The notes under the pieces: generated by a model | The model's database searches: none | Told to the model about the DNA's origin: nothing | Seen by the model: only the letters and a program-made list of their open reading frames with translations | Source: Candidatus Gottesmanbacteria bacterium GW2011_GWC1_43_10 | GTDB taxonomy: Bacteria > Patescibacteriota > Microgenomatia > UBA10105 | NCBI GenBank assembly: GCA_000995415.1 | Contig: LCEX01000005.1 | Location: 1-51,234, forward strand | DNA: 51,234 nucleotides | Direction of reading: 5' to 3' | Shown: piece after piece, positions 1 through 7,743 of the stretch | How positions within the stretch are numbered: the stretch's first letter is position 1 | Layout: every line of letters begins with the position of its first letter | Program-made: the position numbers and the translations under genes

Positions 1-159
1 GCTCTTGTGGATCCCAATATCACCGCGGTGGCAGAAAACGAATCGATCGAATATGTGTCACTGCTTCTCACCAAACATGACTTCGTGGTTGTAGTTGACC
101 CCAAACACAAACCCATGGGCGTCATCACCCGCATCGACCTCATTGAGTACTACACGTAA
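1..159 (+). CDS. CBS-domain protein, C-terminal fragment
   Basis: The frame is open from the first base of the window and ends in TAA after 52 codons, so only the C-terminus is present. The visible part has the pattern of the second half of a CBS domain: a strand-helix-strand segment with FVVVVDPKHKPMGVITR followed by a short helix. CBS domains bind adenosyl ligands and regulate attached enzymes or channels. The end fits the C-terminal CBS pair of cystathionine beta-synthase-like or IMP dehydrogenase-like proteins, but the catalytic part is outside the window and the identity cannot be decided. Confidence 0.7.
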   Translation, partial: ALVDPNITAVAENESIEYVSLLLTKHDFVVVVDPKHKPMGVITRIDLIEYYT

Positions 160-201
160 CTGCTGAATCTTAGCTCGTATTTTGCTACAATATCCATACA
201 C

Positions 202-987
202 ATGAATAAACCTTTGATTATCCAACTGATTGCTGATTATGGGGTGGGCGATCCGGCATTTGCGGAAGTAGTACAAAAACTCACGTATTTAGACCGCAAA
301 GTGGTCGTAAATACAGTCTCGGTACCGAAATTTAGCACTGTGGCTACCGGTATGTGGATCTCGCAATTTGCTACAGTCAACGCCTTTCCGGGCTTGATCA
401 TTTACTCGAATACTGCCCCCAGAATCAAAATGACTGAAGCCAACCACCAGACTTTGGGCGGCGATTTTGCTTATACTAGACTTAATAATGGAACTGTTAT
501 TTTGGCAGTTCACACCGGCTATTGTTTTTCGTTTATCAAAAACCAGATGGTCAATTTTAAACGTGTCAATGTCGCAAATAGCGGTAGCCAATTTCGTTCC
601 CGCGATTTTTATCCGGATGCGGTGATGGGGATAGCGCACGGTAAGAAAAGTTTCATCGGTCAGGATTTACCTTTGATATCTATTTCAAAGCCGCCGGTTA
701 ACCTGATCGGTTTTGTCGACGGGTATGGTAATTTAAAAACCACTATGAGACAATCGCAGTGTAGGATTTCAGCCGGCACGCGCGTCAAAATCAAAGTAAA
801 TAGGGTGGTACGCGAAGGGGTAGTGGCCGATCATACGTACAAAGTAAAGGATGGGAAGATTTCTTTCGCTCCGGGTTCGACCGGCGGCGAGAATAGGTTT
901 ATGGAAATCTGGGTCAGAGGCGAATCGGCTTGGGAAGCATTTGGGAAACCAAAAGTGGAAAGTGAATTTGAGATTAAATCTTATTAA
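202..987 (+). CDS. SAM hydroxide adenosyltransferase-like (DUF62) protein, divergent
   Basis: 261 aa, the usual length of the DUF62/SAM-dependent halogenase-hydroxide adenosyltransferase family, which splits S-adenosylmethionine to adenosine and methionine. The N-terminal strand IQLIADYGVGDPAF matches the family's TDFG..D..V start, and the C-terminal beta-barrel begins with GFVDGYGNLKTT, matching the conserved VDxFGNL motif. Odd: the segment that normally reads VDPGVG with the catalytic Asp is here IIYSNTAPR, so the canonical active-site Asp appears absent and activity may be lost or changed. A TACAAT -10 box ends 10 nt before the ATG, giving a nearly leaderless transcript. Family assignment is by motif order only. 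Confidence 0.7.
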   Translation: MNKPLIIQLIADYGVGDPAFAEVVQKLTYLDRKVVVNTVSVPKFSTVATGMWISQFATVNAFPGLIIYSNTAPRIKMTEANHQTLGGDFAYTRLNNGTVILAVHTGYCFSFIKNQMVNFKRVNVANSGSQFRSRDFYPDAVMGIAHGKKSFIGQDLPLISISKPPVNLIGFVDGYGNLKTTMRQSQCRISAGTRVKIKVNRVVREGVVADHTYKVKDGKISFAPGSTGGENRFMEIWVRGESAWEAFGKPKVESEFEIKSY

Positions 988-1038
988 ATTACCAAAGGTT
1001 ACGAAGTAAATCAATCTCGGAGGTTGATTAGGACACAA

Positions 1039-1548
1039 ATGTTAACAGAGAGAACTGGTGGCCTTCCAAGTAGATTTATTCAAAGAGCAACTGACGTATT
1101 TAATACCGTTAGAGATTTAGGAACTCATGAATTACTGGCGCCGTTAGTTTATGGCAGAATTAGTAGGTATGACTTAAACAAGCAGGCGGATAGAGACATC
1201 TGGGAAGCAATTGTAATCGGCACAATTCTAGATACCAGGGCAGAAGTGGGAGATGATTTTTTAGAGGCAGCTGCTAGACTTAGGCTTTATCATCAAGTTA
1301 GCTTGATCGAAAATTTACTGAACAACGGGTGGAATCAGGTAGGGAGAAGAAATGCGTTACCTGTGTTGATAAGTTATTTGGTTGATGTCCAAGCAAGAAA
1401 ATCGTACGATCAAGCGGAGAAAAAACTCGAGATATTTAAAGGATTAGTAAAAAAACTGGGAGATAATGACTTTACTCAAACACTATTGCGTGGTTTGCCG
1501 AAACACGCACAAAATTACAAAAAAGATTTGCAGGTGTTAGGTATTTAA
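1039..1548 (+). CDS. hypothetical protein, all-helical
   Basis: About 169 aa from ATG; an in-frame TTG lies 15 nt upstream, directly after a GGAGG that would be too close to it, so the ATG with TAGGA ahead is preferred. The sequence is charged and helical, with no signal peptide, no membrane segment and no recognised catalytic motif. It lies between the DUF62-like gene and an aminotransferase on the same strand with short gaps, and is plausibly co-transcribed. I do not recognise the family. Confidence 0.6.
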   Translation: MLTERTGGLPSRFIQRATDVFNTVRDLGTHELLAPLVYGRISRYDLNKQADRDIWEAIVIGTILDTRAEVGDDFLEAAARLRLYHQVSLIENLLNNGWNQVGRRNALPVLISYLVDVQARKSYDQAEKKLEIFKGLVKKLGDNDFTQTLLRGLPKHAQNYKKDLQVLGI

Positions 1549-1567
1549 CAAATTCGCTAATTTTTTT

Positions 1568-2731
1568 ATGTTTGCTAATAAATTACCGGAATCGGTCATC
1601 AAGCAATTGTCGATCAAAGTCAAAGCGGTAGGCGGGATCAACCTGGGCCAGGGGATTCCGTCATTTCCGACGGCACCCCATATCATCGCGGCTGCCAAAG
1701 CCAGTTTGGATGATCGGGCAATTGGTGTCTATCCCAACTTTTTGGGGACATTGGAACTACGGCAAGCGATCGTCGATAGACACAACCGCGAACACGGATT
1801 ACAGCTCACTGCCGAGGCGAATGTGCTAGTCACAGTGGGGGCGATGGAGGCAGTTTCCTCAAGCATTTTGTCGCTTTTGGAAAATGGGGATAAGGTGGGG
1901 ATCATTACTCCTGATTATTGCAACCATTTTCCGGCTGTGATGCTAGCGCGCGGCAAAGCATGTGAAATCCCCATGCGTGAAGACGGCCGGTGGATACTTG
2001 ATTTGGATCTAGTTGAGACCACAGCCAAACAGGGAATGAGACTTCTCATCATCACCAATCCCAACAATCCCACCGGCGCTGTGTTTGAGGCAACCCAGAT
2101 GGTGAAATTAGTCGAACTAGCCAATAAATACGGTTTTTGGGTTTTGGCAGATGAAACATACACGTTTTTAGACTTTGAACACAAGTTTGCGAGTTTACTC
2201 AATTTTTGGGATTTGAGCGAGCGATTGTTGACCATCCGTTCTTTTTCCAAGGAATACGCCATGACTGGTTGGCGAGTAGGTTATGTATTGGCCCGACCCG
2301 AGACGATCAAACTCATCGCCAAAACTCACGATGCCTTAGTTGGGTGTGCACCAAAGATTTCGCAGCGGGCAGCCCTAGCAGCTCTCACCGGTCCCCAGGA
2401 AGTTGTGGCCAAATACGGCCAAATTTTCAAAAACAGGCGGGATCTGGCGGTGCAACTTTTGAGTCAATTAAACGACGACTTTACTTTTGCCGTGCCGGAA
2501 GGCGCCTATTATATTTTTCCCAAATACAAACTGAATATTTCGTCGATCAACTTAGCTGAACAAATATTGGAAAGAGTCGGATTGGGAGTAGTCCCCGGAA
2601 GTATTTTTGGCAAAAGCGGAGAAGGGCATCTGCGGTTGTCTTTTGCAGTAGAGGATGAAATTTTGCGCCAAGGGATAGCCAAGTTGGCAGAATTTGGTAA
2701 AAAGTATACACTAAACATAAGATTAAGATGA
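1568..2731 (+). CDS. class I/II PLP-dependent aminotransferase
   Basis: 387 aa, normal for fold-type I aminotransferases of the aspartate/aromatic group. Visible motifs: ITNPNNPTGAVF (substrate/cofactor Asn), VLADETYTFLDF (Asp to the PLP pyridine nitrogen), SFSKEYAMTGWRVGY with the Schiff-base Lys near residue 228, and HLRLSFA near the C-terminus with the carboxylate-binding Arg. It would transfer amino groups between an amino acid and a 2-oxoacid in the cytoplasm. The exact substrate cannot be told from sequence. Its TGA overlaps the ATG of the following PRPP synthetase gene by four bases, implying translational coupling. Confidence 0.9.
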   Translation: MFANKLPESVIKQLSIKVKAVGGINLGQGIPSFPTAPHIIAAAKASLDDRAIGVYPNFLGTLELRQAIVDRHNREHGLQLTAEANVLVTVGAMEAVSSSILSLLENGDKVGIITPDYCNHFPAVMLARGKACEIPMREDGRWILDLDLVETTAKQGMRLLIITNPNNPTGAVFEATQMVKLVELANKYGFWVLADETYTFLDFEHKFASLLNFWDLSERLLTIRSFSKEYAMTGWRVGYVLARPETIKLIAKTHDALVGCAPKISQRAALAALTGPQEVVAKYGQIFKNRRDLAVQLLSQLNDDFTFAVPEGAYYIFPKYKLNISSINLAEQILERVGLGVVPGSIFGKSGEGHLRLSFAVEDEILRQGIAKLAEFGKKYTLNIRLR

Positions 2732-3636
2732 AAAATTTTGTGTTGTTTTCTAGTGGAGCCAATAAACCATTGGCCAATGAAATTGCCAAAATCTTAAACA
2801 AGTTTTTAGGGAAGTTGGAAATTGTCACTTTTGCAGACAGTGAAAAACGAGTGCGGGTTGAGGAAAATGTCGTAGACAAAACAGTTGTTGTGATCGCTTC
2901 TTTGTCAAATCCGGTGGATTCAAATCTGGTCGAGCTGTGTTTGATTGCTGATGCACTCAAATCAAATGACTGCGGGAAAATGATTGCAGTGATCCCTTAC
3001 TATGGGTACGCTAGACAAGACAAAGCTCATCGGGAAGGGGAAGGTATTTCGGCTCGCGTCATGGCCCACATCATCCAAGCAGGAGACTTCCATAAAATCG
3101 TGACTGTTGATCTTCATTCTGATATGGTGGTCGGGTTTTTTGATATTCCGGTCTTGCATCTCTACGGGGCCGAGATTTTTGTCCCGAAACTAAAAGGATT
3201 GAAAGCAGATTTGGTGGTCGTTTCGCCTGATGCAGGAGCTGCAAAACGCGCCCAAAAATTTGCCGATTTACTTGATGCGCCTTTAGCATTGATTGAGAAG
3301 AAGCGCAATTTAGACAAACTACATCATATTGAAAGCGCCCGGCTTATCGGAGACGCTCGAGGTAAAACAGCGATATTGGTAGATGATGTTACTACATCAG
3401 GTTCAACGTTGGTTAAGGCAGCTTACGCTTTGAAAGAACAGGGAGCTAAAAAAGTGATCGCGTGTGTGACTCATGCTGACTTCGTTGATGGCACAAGAAG
3501 TGTGTTACATGAAAGCCCAATTGACAAAGTGTATGTCTCGGATTCCATATATTTTAAACCTGAATTCAAGTTTCCCAAACTCGAAGTGGTTTCTTTGGCT
3601 CCGCTTCTGGCTGGACAGATTAAGAAAATAGTATAA
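2728..3636 (+). CDS. prs: ribose-phosphate pyrophosphokinase (PRPP synthetase)
   Basis: 302 aa; makes PRPP from ribose 5-phosphate and ATP for nucleotide salvage and synthesis. Recognisable landmarks are FADSEKRVRV, the YYGYARQDKAHREGE ATP/flexible-loop region, DLHSDMVVGFF, VVSPDAGAAKRAQ, and the PRPP loop VDDVTTSGSTL around residue 217. Slightly shorter than the usual 310-320 aa. Starts on an ATGA overlap with the aminotransferase gene, so the two are probably one operon. Confidence 0.95.
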   Translation: MKNFVLFSSGANKPLANEIAKILNKFLGKLEIVTFADSEKRVRVEENVVDKTVVVIASLSNPVDSNLVELCLIADALKSNDCGKMIAVIPYYGYARQDKAHREGEGISARVMAHIIQAGDFHKIVTVDLHSDMVVGFFDIPVLHLYGAEIFVPKLKGLKADLVVVSPDAGAAKRAQKFADLLDAPLALIEKKRNLDKLHHIESARLIGDARGKTAILVDDVTTSGSTLVKAAYALKEQGAKKVIACVTHADFVDGTRSVLHESPIDKVYVSDSIYFKPEFKFPKLEVVSLAPLLAGQIKKIV

Positions 3637-3640
3637 CCAA

Positions 3641-3743
3641 TTTCTAATTCCTAATTAACCTAATTTCTAAACAATCCTCAATTGTTAATTTTAAGAATTA
3701 GTGCAAATTTTAGAGCAATTAGAAATTAGTAATAAGAAATTTT
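3641..3743. repeat. AT-rich inverted-repeat element before recR
   Basis: The prs-recR gap is almost entirely A/T and contains AATTTCTAATTCCTAATT on the left and its approximate reverse complement (AATTAGAAATTAG, AAGAAATT) on the right, ending next to the recR ATG. Similar in style to, but distinct from, the AATTATCCAAT family elsewhere in the window. Confidence 0.6.
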
Positions 3744-3744
3744 T

Positions 3745-4377
3745 ATGTTTTTTTTACCCAAACCAGTATCCAAGTTGATTGACGCCTTTGAAAGGCTTCC
3801 TGGTATTGGACCTAAAACCGCGCAAAGGTTAACTTTTTATTTACTCCATGTTCCGCAGGAATATCTGGAAAACTTTGCCGAAGCCCTAAATAACCTCAAA
3901 CGTCAAACAATGACCTGCTCGGTGTGTTTCAATGTCAGTGAGGCTGATCCTTGTCTGATCTGTGCCAGTCCCAGTCGGAATAAAGCCCTCATTTGCGTGG
4001 TCGAGCAACCCCTGGACATCCTTTCATTAGAGCGTACCGGAAAATTTGCCGGAGTTTATCATGTACTAAATGGAGCGATAAATCCTTTGAATAATATTGG
4101 ACCGGATGAGATCAGAATACATGAACTAGTAAAACGGGTGCAAGATCCGGCATCGGAAATCAGAGAAATCATTCTCGCCACCAACCCAAATATGGAGGGG
4201 GAAGCTACAGCCATGTACATCGTAAAACAAATTCAAAATGCAAAAATCAAAAATCAAAATGAAAGTGGAAACATTAGAATTACGAGATTGGCTCATGGGT
4301 TGCCGATGGGAGCAGATATCGAATATGCAGATGAAATCACCCTGACCCGCGCACTTGAAGGGAGACGGGAGTTTTAA
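3745..4377 (+). CDS. recR: recombination mediator protein RecR
   Basis: 210 aa, normal RecR length. In order: helix-hairpin-helix LPGIGPKTAQRL (about 18-29), a four-Cys zinc finger (C58, C61, C70, C73), and a Toprim domain with CVVEQPLDI, ATNPNMEGEATAMY and RLAHGLPMGADIEYADE. RecR loads RecA on gapped DNA with RecO/RecF. Odd: between the MYIVKQ helix and the ITRLAHGLP strand lies an Asn/Lys/Gln-rich stretch encoded by an A-rich repeat (about 4229-4268) that looks inserted in frame. The gene directly abuts an AT-rich repeat element at its 5' end. Confidence 0.95.
   Translation: MFFLPKPVSKLIDAFERLPGIGPKTAQRLTFYLLHVPQEYLENFAEALNNLKRQTMTCSVCFNVSEADPCLICASPSRNKALICVVEQPLDILSLERTGKFAGVYHVLNGAINPLNNIGPDEIRIHELVKRVQDPASEIREIILATNPNMEGEATAMYIVKQIQNAKIKNQNESGNIRITRLAHGLPMGADIEYADEITLTRALEGRREF
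4229..4268. repeat. A-rich repeat inside recR
   Basis: A run of CAAAAATC/CAAAATG-type units inside the recR Toprim domain, encoding QIQNAKIKNQNES. Its composition is unlike the flanking recR codons and resembles low-complexity repeats usually seen between genes, e.g. the CAAAAGTC-like stretch after ssb (31757-31800). Confidence 0.5.
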
Positions 4378-4796
4378 GATCTGGGTTTGGGGAACATGCA
4401 CTTTCTTACGGAAAAGAAATGTAGGCGTCTTGAGGCTTCGTCGATTTCCCAAAGTTGCACAATGTCTCGTTCTGCATCAGGAATTCTTTCTATTGCTTCA
4501 GGTAAACGAGTGATTAATATTCCATCTTCTTGTAATGGCGGTGTTTCAAAAATACCCTCGTTTCCAGGTGTCGGCATGAGGATGCCGATTACATGCGGTT
4601 GTAACTCATTGAATAATTGTTTGCCTAAGGCATCGAGTTGGGATAGCCTGGCACTTAGTTCCATCGACGGATCTGTATAAATTTTAAAAATTGCATGCAA
4701 AAAACCATCCACCCGTGCACTTTGATTGTAAGGAGGTGAAGTTTCTTTTCCACCGTGACGAACTCGTGGATCTACTAATATGTTTTTGATAGGCAT
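4374..4796 (-). CDS. hypothetical protein
   Basis: About 140 aa from the ATG that lies 13 nt after the stop of the upstream minus-strand gene; a TTG 24 nt further out is less likely. Contains no recognised motif: a mixed alpha/beta sequence with HVIGILMPTPGNEGIF and a C-terminal LWEIDEASRRLHFF. It is convergent with recR, and the two stop regions overlap by 4 nt. Probably forms a two-gene unit with the next minus-strand gene. Function unknown. Confidence 0.55.
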   Translation of the reverse strand: MPIKNILVDPRVRHGGKETSPPYNQSARVDGFLHAIFKIYTDPSMELSARLSQLDALGKQLFNELQPHVIGILMPTPGNEGIFETPPLQEDGILITRLPEAIERIPDAERDIVQLWEIDEASRRLHFFSVRKCMFPKPRS

Positions 4797-4809
4797 AATC
4801 TTAAAAGAT

Positions 4810-5169
4810 TTAAAATCCAACTTCAGGCGACCCGGTAATAAATCTGTTTCCCATATCGCCTGTTTTTTCTGCTTCGACCCAGGCTACGCGACCCCGTATC
4901 TGTTGAGCTATGCTTGTGGCAATTCCCAGATCTCTAAAAGAAACCGACATAACGAGTTTTCGTTCCGGGTCAACCTCTAGTCTTGAACCTTCATCTAGTA
5001 AAAACGGTAGACCTGTGTTTATTCCTTGGTCTTGTTGGTTTAGGAGTTGGCTTATGGTTAACTGCATATTTCGGGCCGCAGCCAATTCTTGTTCCGTTGT
5101 GAATCGGATGACATAAGTCGGTTGCCTAAACTTTCTGGAAAATAACTGAGTTTTTATAAGCTTAATCAT
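4810..5169 (-). CDS. hypothetical protein
   Basis: About 119 aa from the ATG at MIKLIKTQLF; an upstream TTG would read through a hairpin followed by a T-run and is not favoured. Soluble-looking, with VIRFTTEQELAAARNMQ and GIATSIAQQIRGRVAWVE. Upstream gene of a two-gene minus-strand unit. I do not recognise the family. Confidence 0.55.
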   Translation of the reverse strand: MIKLIKTQLFSRKFRQPTYVIRFTTEQELAAARNMQLTISQLLNQQDQGINTGLPFLLDEGSRLEVDPERKLVMSVSFRDLGIATSIAQQIRGRVAWVEAEKTGDMGNRFITGSPEVGF

Positions 5170-5177
5170 AAAACCAC

Positions 5178-5198
5178 AAAAAAACAGGCCGTGCCTGT
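5178..5198 (-). terminator. intrinsic terminator-like hairpin upstream of the minus-strand pair
   Basis: Read on the minus strand: ACAGGC, loop ACG, GCCTGT, then a run of T. It lies only about 10 nt before the preferred ATG of the downstream gene, with no gene upstream on that strand, so it could act as an attenuator rather than an end-of-operon terminator. Confidence 0.6.
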
Positions 5199-5246
5199 GG
5201 ATTTGCAATCAATCTAATTGACGTATGGTATTATACCTTGTATCTT

Positions 5247-5546
5247 ATGTTAAGTCAAAAACTAGTCTGGGAAAAGCTCAAACAGGTACCGGATCCGGAA
5301 CTGGGGATCTCGATCGTGGACTTGGGATTGATTTATGGGGTACAAATTAAAGACAAAAAGGTTACAGTCAAGATGACTTTAACTACGATCGGCTGTCCGT
5401 TGTTTTCCCTCATTTCTGATCCTATCAAGGCTAATATTCACGAACTTAATGGAGTCGATGAAGTAGAAGTAGAGTTGACTTTCGATCCACCCTGGGGGCC
5501 GGAACGGATGAGCGAAGAAGCGAAAATTCGACTTGGCTTCGCCTAA
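5247..5546 (+). CDS. DUF59/MIP18-family Fe-S assembly protein (SufT/PaaD-like)
   Basis: About 99 aa from ATG. The pattern VPDPELGISIVDLGLIYGV, then MTLTTIGCPLFSLI with the conserved Cys, then ELTFDPPWGPERMSEEAKIRLGF is the complete DUF59 signature. These small cytoplasmic proteins act in Fe-S cluster maturation or transfer. No other suf gene is in the window. A TTG nine bases upstream is also in frame but the ATG is preferred. Confidence 0.88.
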   Translation: MLSQKLVWEKLKQVPDPELGISIVDLGLIYGVQIKDKKVTVKMTLTTIGCPLFSLISDPIKANIHELNGVDEVEVELTFDPPWGPERMSEEAKIRLGFA

Positions 5547-5600
5547 TAAATTTTTGCTTTTTCAAAACTATTTAAGTACTATTAAAGCAATAAAGATAAA

Positions 5601-5684
5601 GGGTATAGGGTCTAGCGTCTAGGGGATAGTGAAATAAGAAAATAAATTTCTAGACCCTAAACCCTAGACGCTATACGCTAAAGT
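5601..5684. repeat. palindromic TAGCGTCTAG-family repeat
   Basis: Inverted arms GGTCTAGCGTCTAGGG and CCCTAGACGCTATACG flank an AT-rich centre. The same word family (TTTAGCGTCTAGCG, TATAGCGTATAG) occurs inside the pepP coding region at 46211-46236. Confidence 0.7.
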
Positions 5685-5686
5685 CT

Positions 5687-6172
5687 ATGGCTGATGGAAT
5701 TGCCAAAGGTATCGGAGAACAACTAGGCGAGTTGGGTAAACAGATCGTCACCGAAGTGGCAAATGTGCCGGCCAAAATCACTGGCCTTGATAGTACTGGC
5801 ACGAACGAAACTACCGGACAGGGAGCGGGTGCTGCCAAACCAGTTTCCGGGCAAAAAACTTCGGCATCAAAACCCATGCAGAGAGCGATTTCGGAAATTG
5901 CCCAAAAAGACGAAATTGAGAAACAAAAACGATTGTTTGAAACCAGGCAGCTGCTTAAACAATTTTCGCAGCCACAAGCTTCAGAACAATCAATAAAAGA
6001 AAAACTGGAACTTGAGGAGTTGGAAAAGCAGAAAAAAGAAATTGCCGCCGAAAAGAAGAAAGCCCGGGCTATATTGCCCAAACTTTGGAGTAAACCCAAA
6101 TCGGGCAATCTTTACGGCATCAAAGCCAAAGCTTTTGGCGGAGAAGTCGGGAAAAACGTCAAAGCGCAATAA
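5687..6172 (+). CDS. hypothetical coiled-coil protein (possibly DUF5660-like)
   Basis: 161 aa. A Gly/Ala/Thr-rich N-terminal half without membrane segments is followed by a Lys/Glu/Gln-rich coiled coil (about 70-130) and a basic tail with the repeated word KSGNLYGIKAKAFGGE. It lies immediately upstream of cysS (9 nt gap). The layout resembles a Microgenomates-specific family I associate with DUF5660, but this is from memory and uncertain. Function unknown. Confidence 0.6.
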   Translation: MADGIAKGIGEQLGELGKQIVTEVANVPAKITGLDSTGTNETTGQGAGAAKPVSGQKTSASKPMQRAISEIAQKDEIEKQKRLFETRQLLKQFSQPQASEQSIKEKLELEELEKQKKEIAAEKKKARAILPKLWSKPKSGNLYGIKAKAFGGEVGKNVKAQ

Positions 6173-6181
6173 TCTCAAAAT

Positions 6182-7624
6182 ATGTCAGATAGCAGCACGA
6201 TTCGTCTTTATAATACCCTGACACGGGAAATTGAAGATCTGGTTCCACTCGACGATAAGAAAGTGGGGATTTATGCCTGCGGTCCGACTGTATATGATTA
6301 CACCCACATTGGCCACATCCGCAAATTTGTGTTGGATGACGTACTGGTCCGACTACTGCGCTATTTAAATTATCAAGTCACACATGTGATGAATATCACC
6401 GACGTCGGTCATTTGGTTTCAGATGCCGATACCGGTGAAGACAAACTTGAAAAAGGCGCCAAGCGCGAAGGCAAAACCGCCTGGGAGGTCGCCAAATTTT
6501 ACGAAGACTATTTTTTCCAAACCATGCAAGCCGTCAATGTAGGAAAACCTGATATTGTATGTCGCGCGACCGATCATATCAAAGAACAAATTGAGTTGGT
6601 CAAGCGTCTTGAAGACAAAGGCTTTACCTACACTATTTCTGACGGTGTCTATTTTGACTCCACGAAATTTCCCACTTACGGAAAATTATCCGGCATGGAT
6701 CCCACAAAACAATTAGCCGGAGCCAGAGTGGAGACTGTACCGGGGAAAAAACATGCGACGGATTTTGCTCTCTGGAAGTTGACGCCACCTGGTACCAAAC
6801 GCGATATGGAATGGGCAAGTCCTTGGGGTAAAGGTTTTCCCGGATGGCATATCGAATGTTCGGCTATGAGCATGAAGTATTTAGGAGAATCGTTTGATAT
6901 TCATACCGGCGGCATTGATCATATCCCAATCCATCACACCAATGAAATTGCCCAGTCAGAAGCAGCCACCGGCAAGCCATTTGTCAAATTTTGGGTGCAT
7001 CATAATTTTGTATTGGTCAATGGAGTCAAGATGAGTAAATCATTGGGCAATTTTTATACGCTGGATGATATCAAAAACAAAGGCTTTGCACCGCTTGCAC
7101 TTCGCTACTTGTTTTTACAGACACACTATCGCCAAGAAAGTAATTTCACTTGGGAGGCACTGACTAACGCCCAGACTGCCCTCGCGCAACTTTGGGGTCA
7201 GGTAGCAGCCATCAAAAAACATGCCAAGGACTCCGTTCGCAGCGCATTGTCTTCAGAAAAACTGGATAAGGTAAATAACTTACGCAAACGTTTCAAAGAT
7301 ACGATTCGTTTTGATCTAAACACACCGCAAACTTTGGGCGTGCTTTGGGAAATCGTCAAAACCAATATCCCGTCAGAAGACAAATATGATCTACTAATGG
7401 TTTGTGATGAAATTTTGCAGTTGGGGTTGAGCAGTATTTCGGATACTTATGGCGTTGAGACAGATGTGCCCAATGAAATAAAAAACTTACTGCAAAAACG
7501 GGAAGAACTACGCACCCAGAAAAAATTTGGCGAAGCAGATAGTGTGCGGCAACAAATTGAGGTCGCGGGTTATACCGTGGAAGACGTGGCTTCCGGCACT
7601 CGCGTAAAAAAAAAGACCTATTGA
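6182..7624 (+). CDS. cysS: cysteinyl-tRNA synthetase
   Basis: 480 aa, full length. Class I synthetase with YACGPTVYDYTHIGH (zinc Cys and HIGH motif, about 32-45), WHIECSAMSMKYL and HTGGIDHIPIHHTNE (remaining zinc ligands), and GVKMSKSLGNF (KMSKS, about 283), then the DALR/anticodon helical bundle. Charges tRNA-Cys. Ends in TGA, evidence for the standard use of that codon. A palindromic element begins right after the stop. Confidence 0.97.
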   Translation: MSDSSTIRLYNTLTREIEDLVPLDDKKVGIYACGPTVYDYTHIGHIRKFVLDDVLVRLLRYLNYQVTHVMNITDVGHLVSDADTGEDKLEKGAKREGKTAWEVAKFYEDYFFQTMQAVNVGKPDIVCRATDHIKEQIELVKRLEDKGFTYTISDGVYFDSTKFPTYGKLSGMDPTKQLAGARVETVPGKKHATDFALWKLTPPGTKRDMEWASPWGKGFPGWHIECSAMSMKYLGESFDIHTGGIDHIPIHHTNEIAQSEAATGKPFVKFWVHHNFVLVNGVKMSKSLGNFYTLDDIKNKGFAPLALRYLFLQTHYRQESNFTWEALTNAQTALAQLWGQVAAIKKHAKDSVRSALSSEKLDKVNNLRKRFKDTIRFDLNTPQTLGVLWEIVKTNIPSEDKYDLLMVCDEILQLGLSSISDTYGVETDVPNEIKNLLQKREELRTQKKFGEADSVRQQIEVAGYTVEDVASGTRVKKKTY

Positions 7625-7625
7625 A

Positions 7626-7719
7626 GTCATCCCGACCAATCCGCCCACTGGCGGAGCGTGGAGGGATCTCTTCAACAAAGTTTGGGTTGTCAAGATTCCT
7701 CGACTCCGCTCGGAATGAC
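7626..7719. repeat. GTCAT/ATGAC palindromic element, copy 1
   Basis: Begins GTCATCCCGACC and ends CTCGGAATGAC, with internal GGAGGGATCTC and AAGATTCCTCGAC and a nested CCGCCCACTGGCGG hairpin. Approximate reverse-orientation partner of the copy at 42159-42248. It occupies the 5' end of the next open frame. Confidence 0.85.
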
Positions 7720-7743
7720 ACCAATAAATTTATTAAGCCCGGT

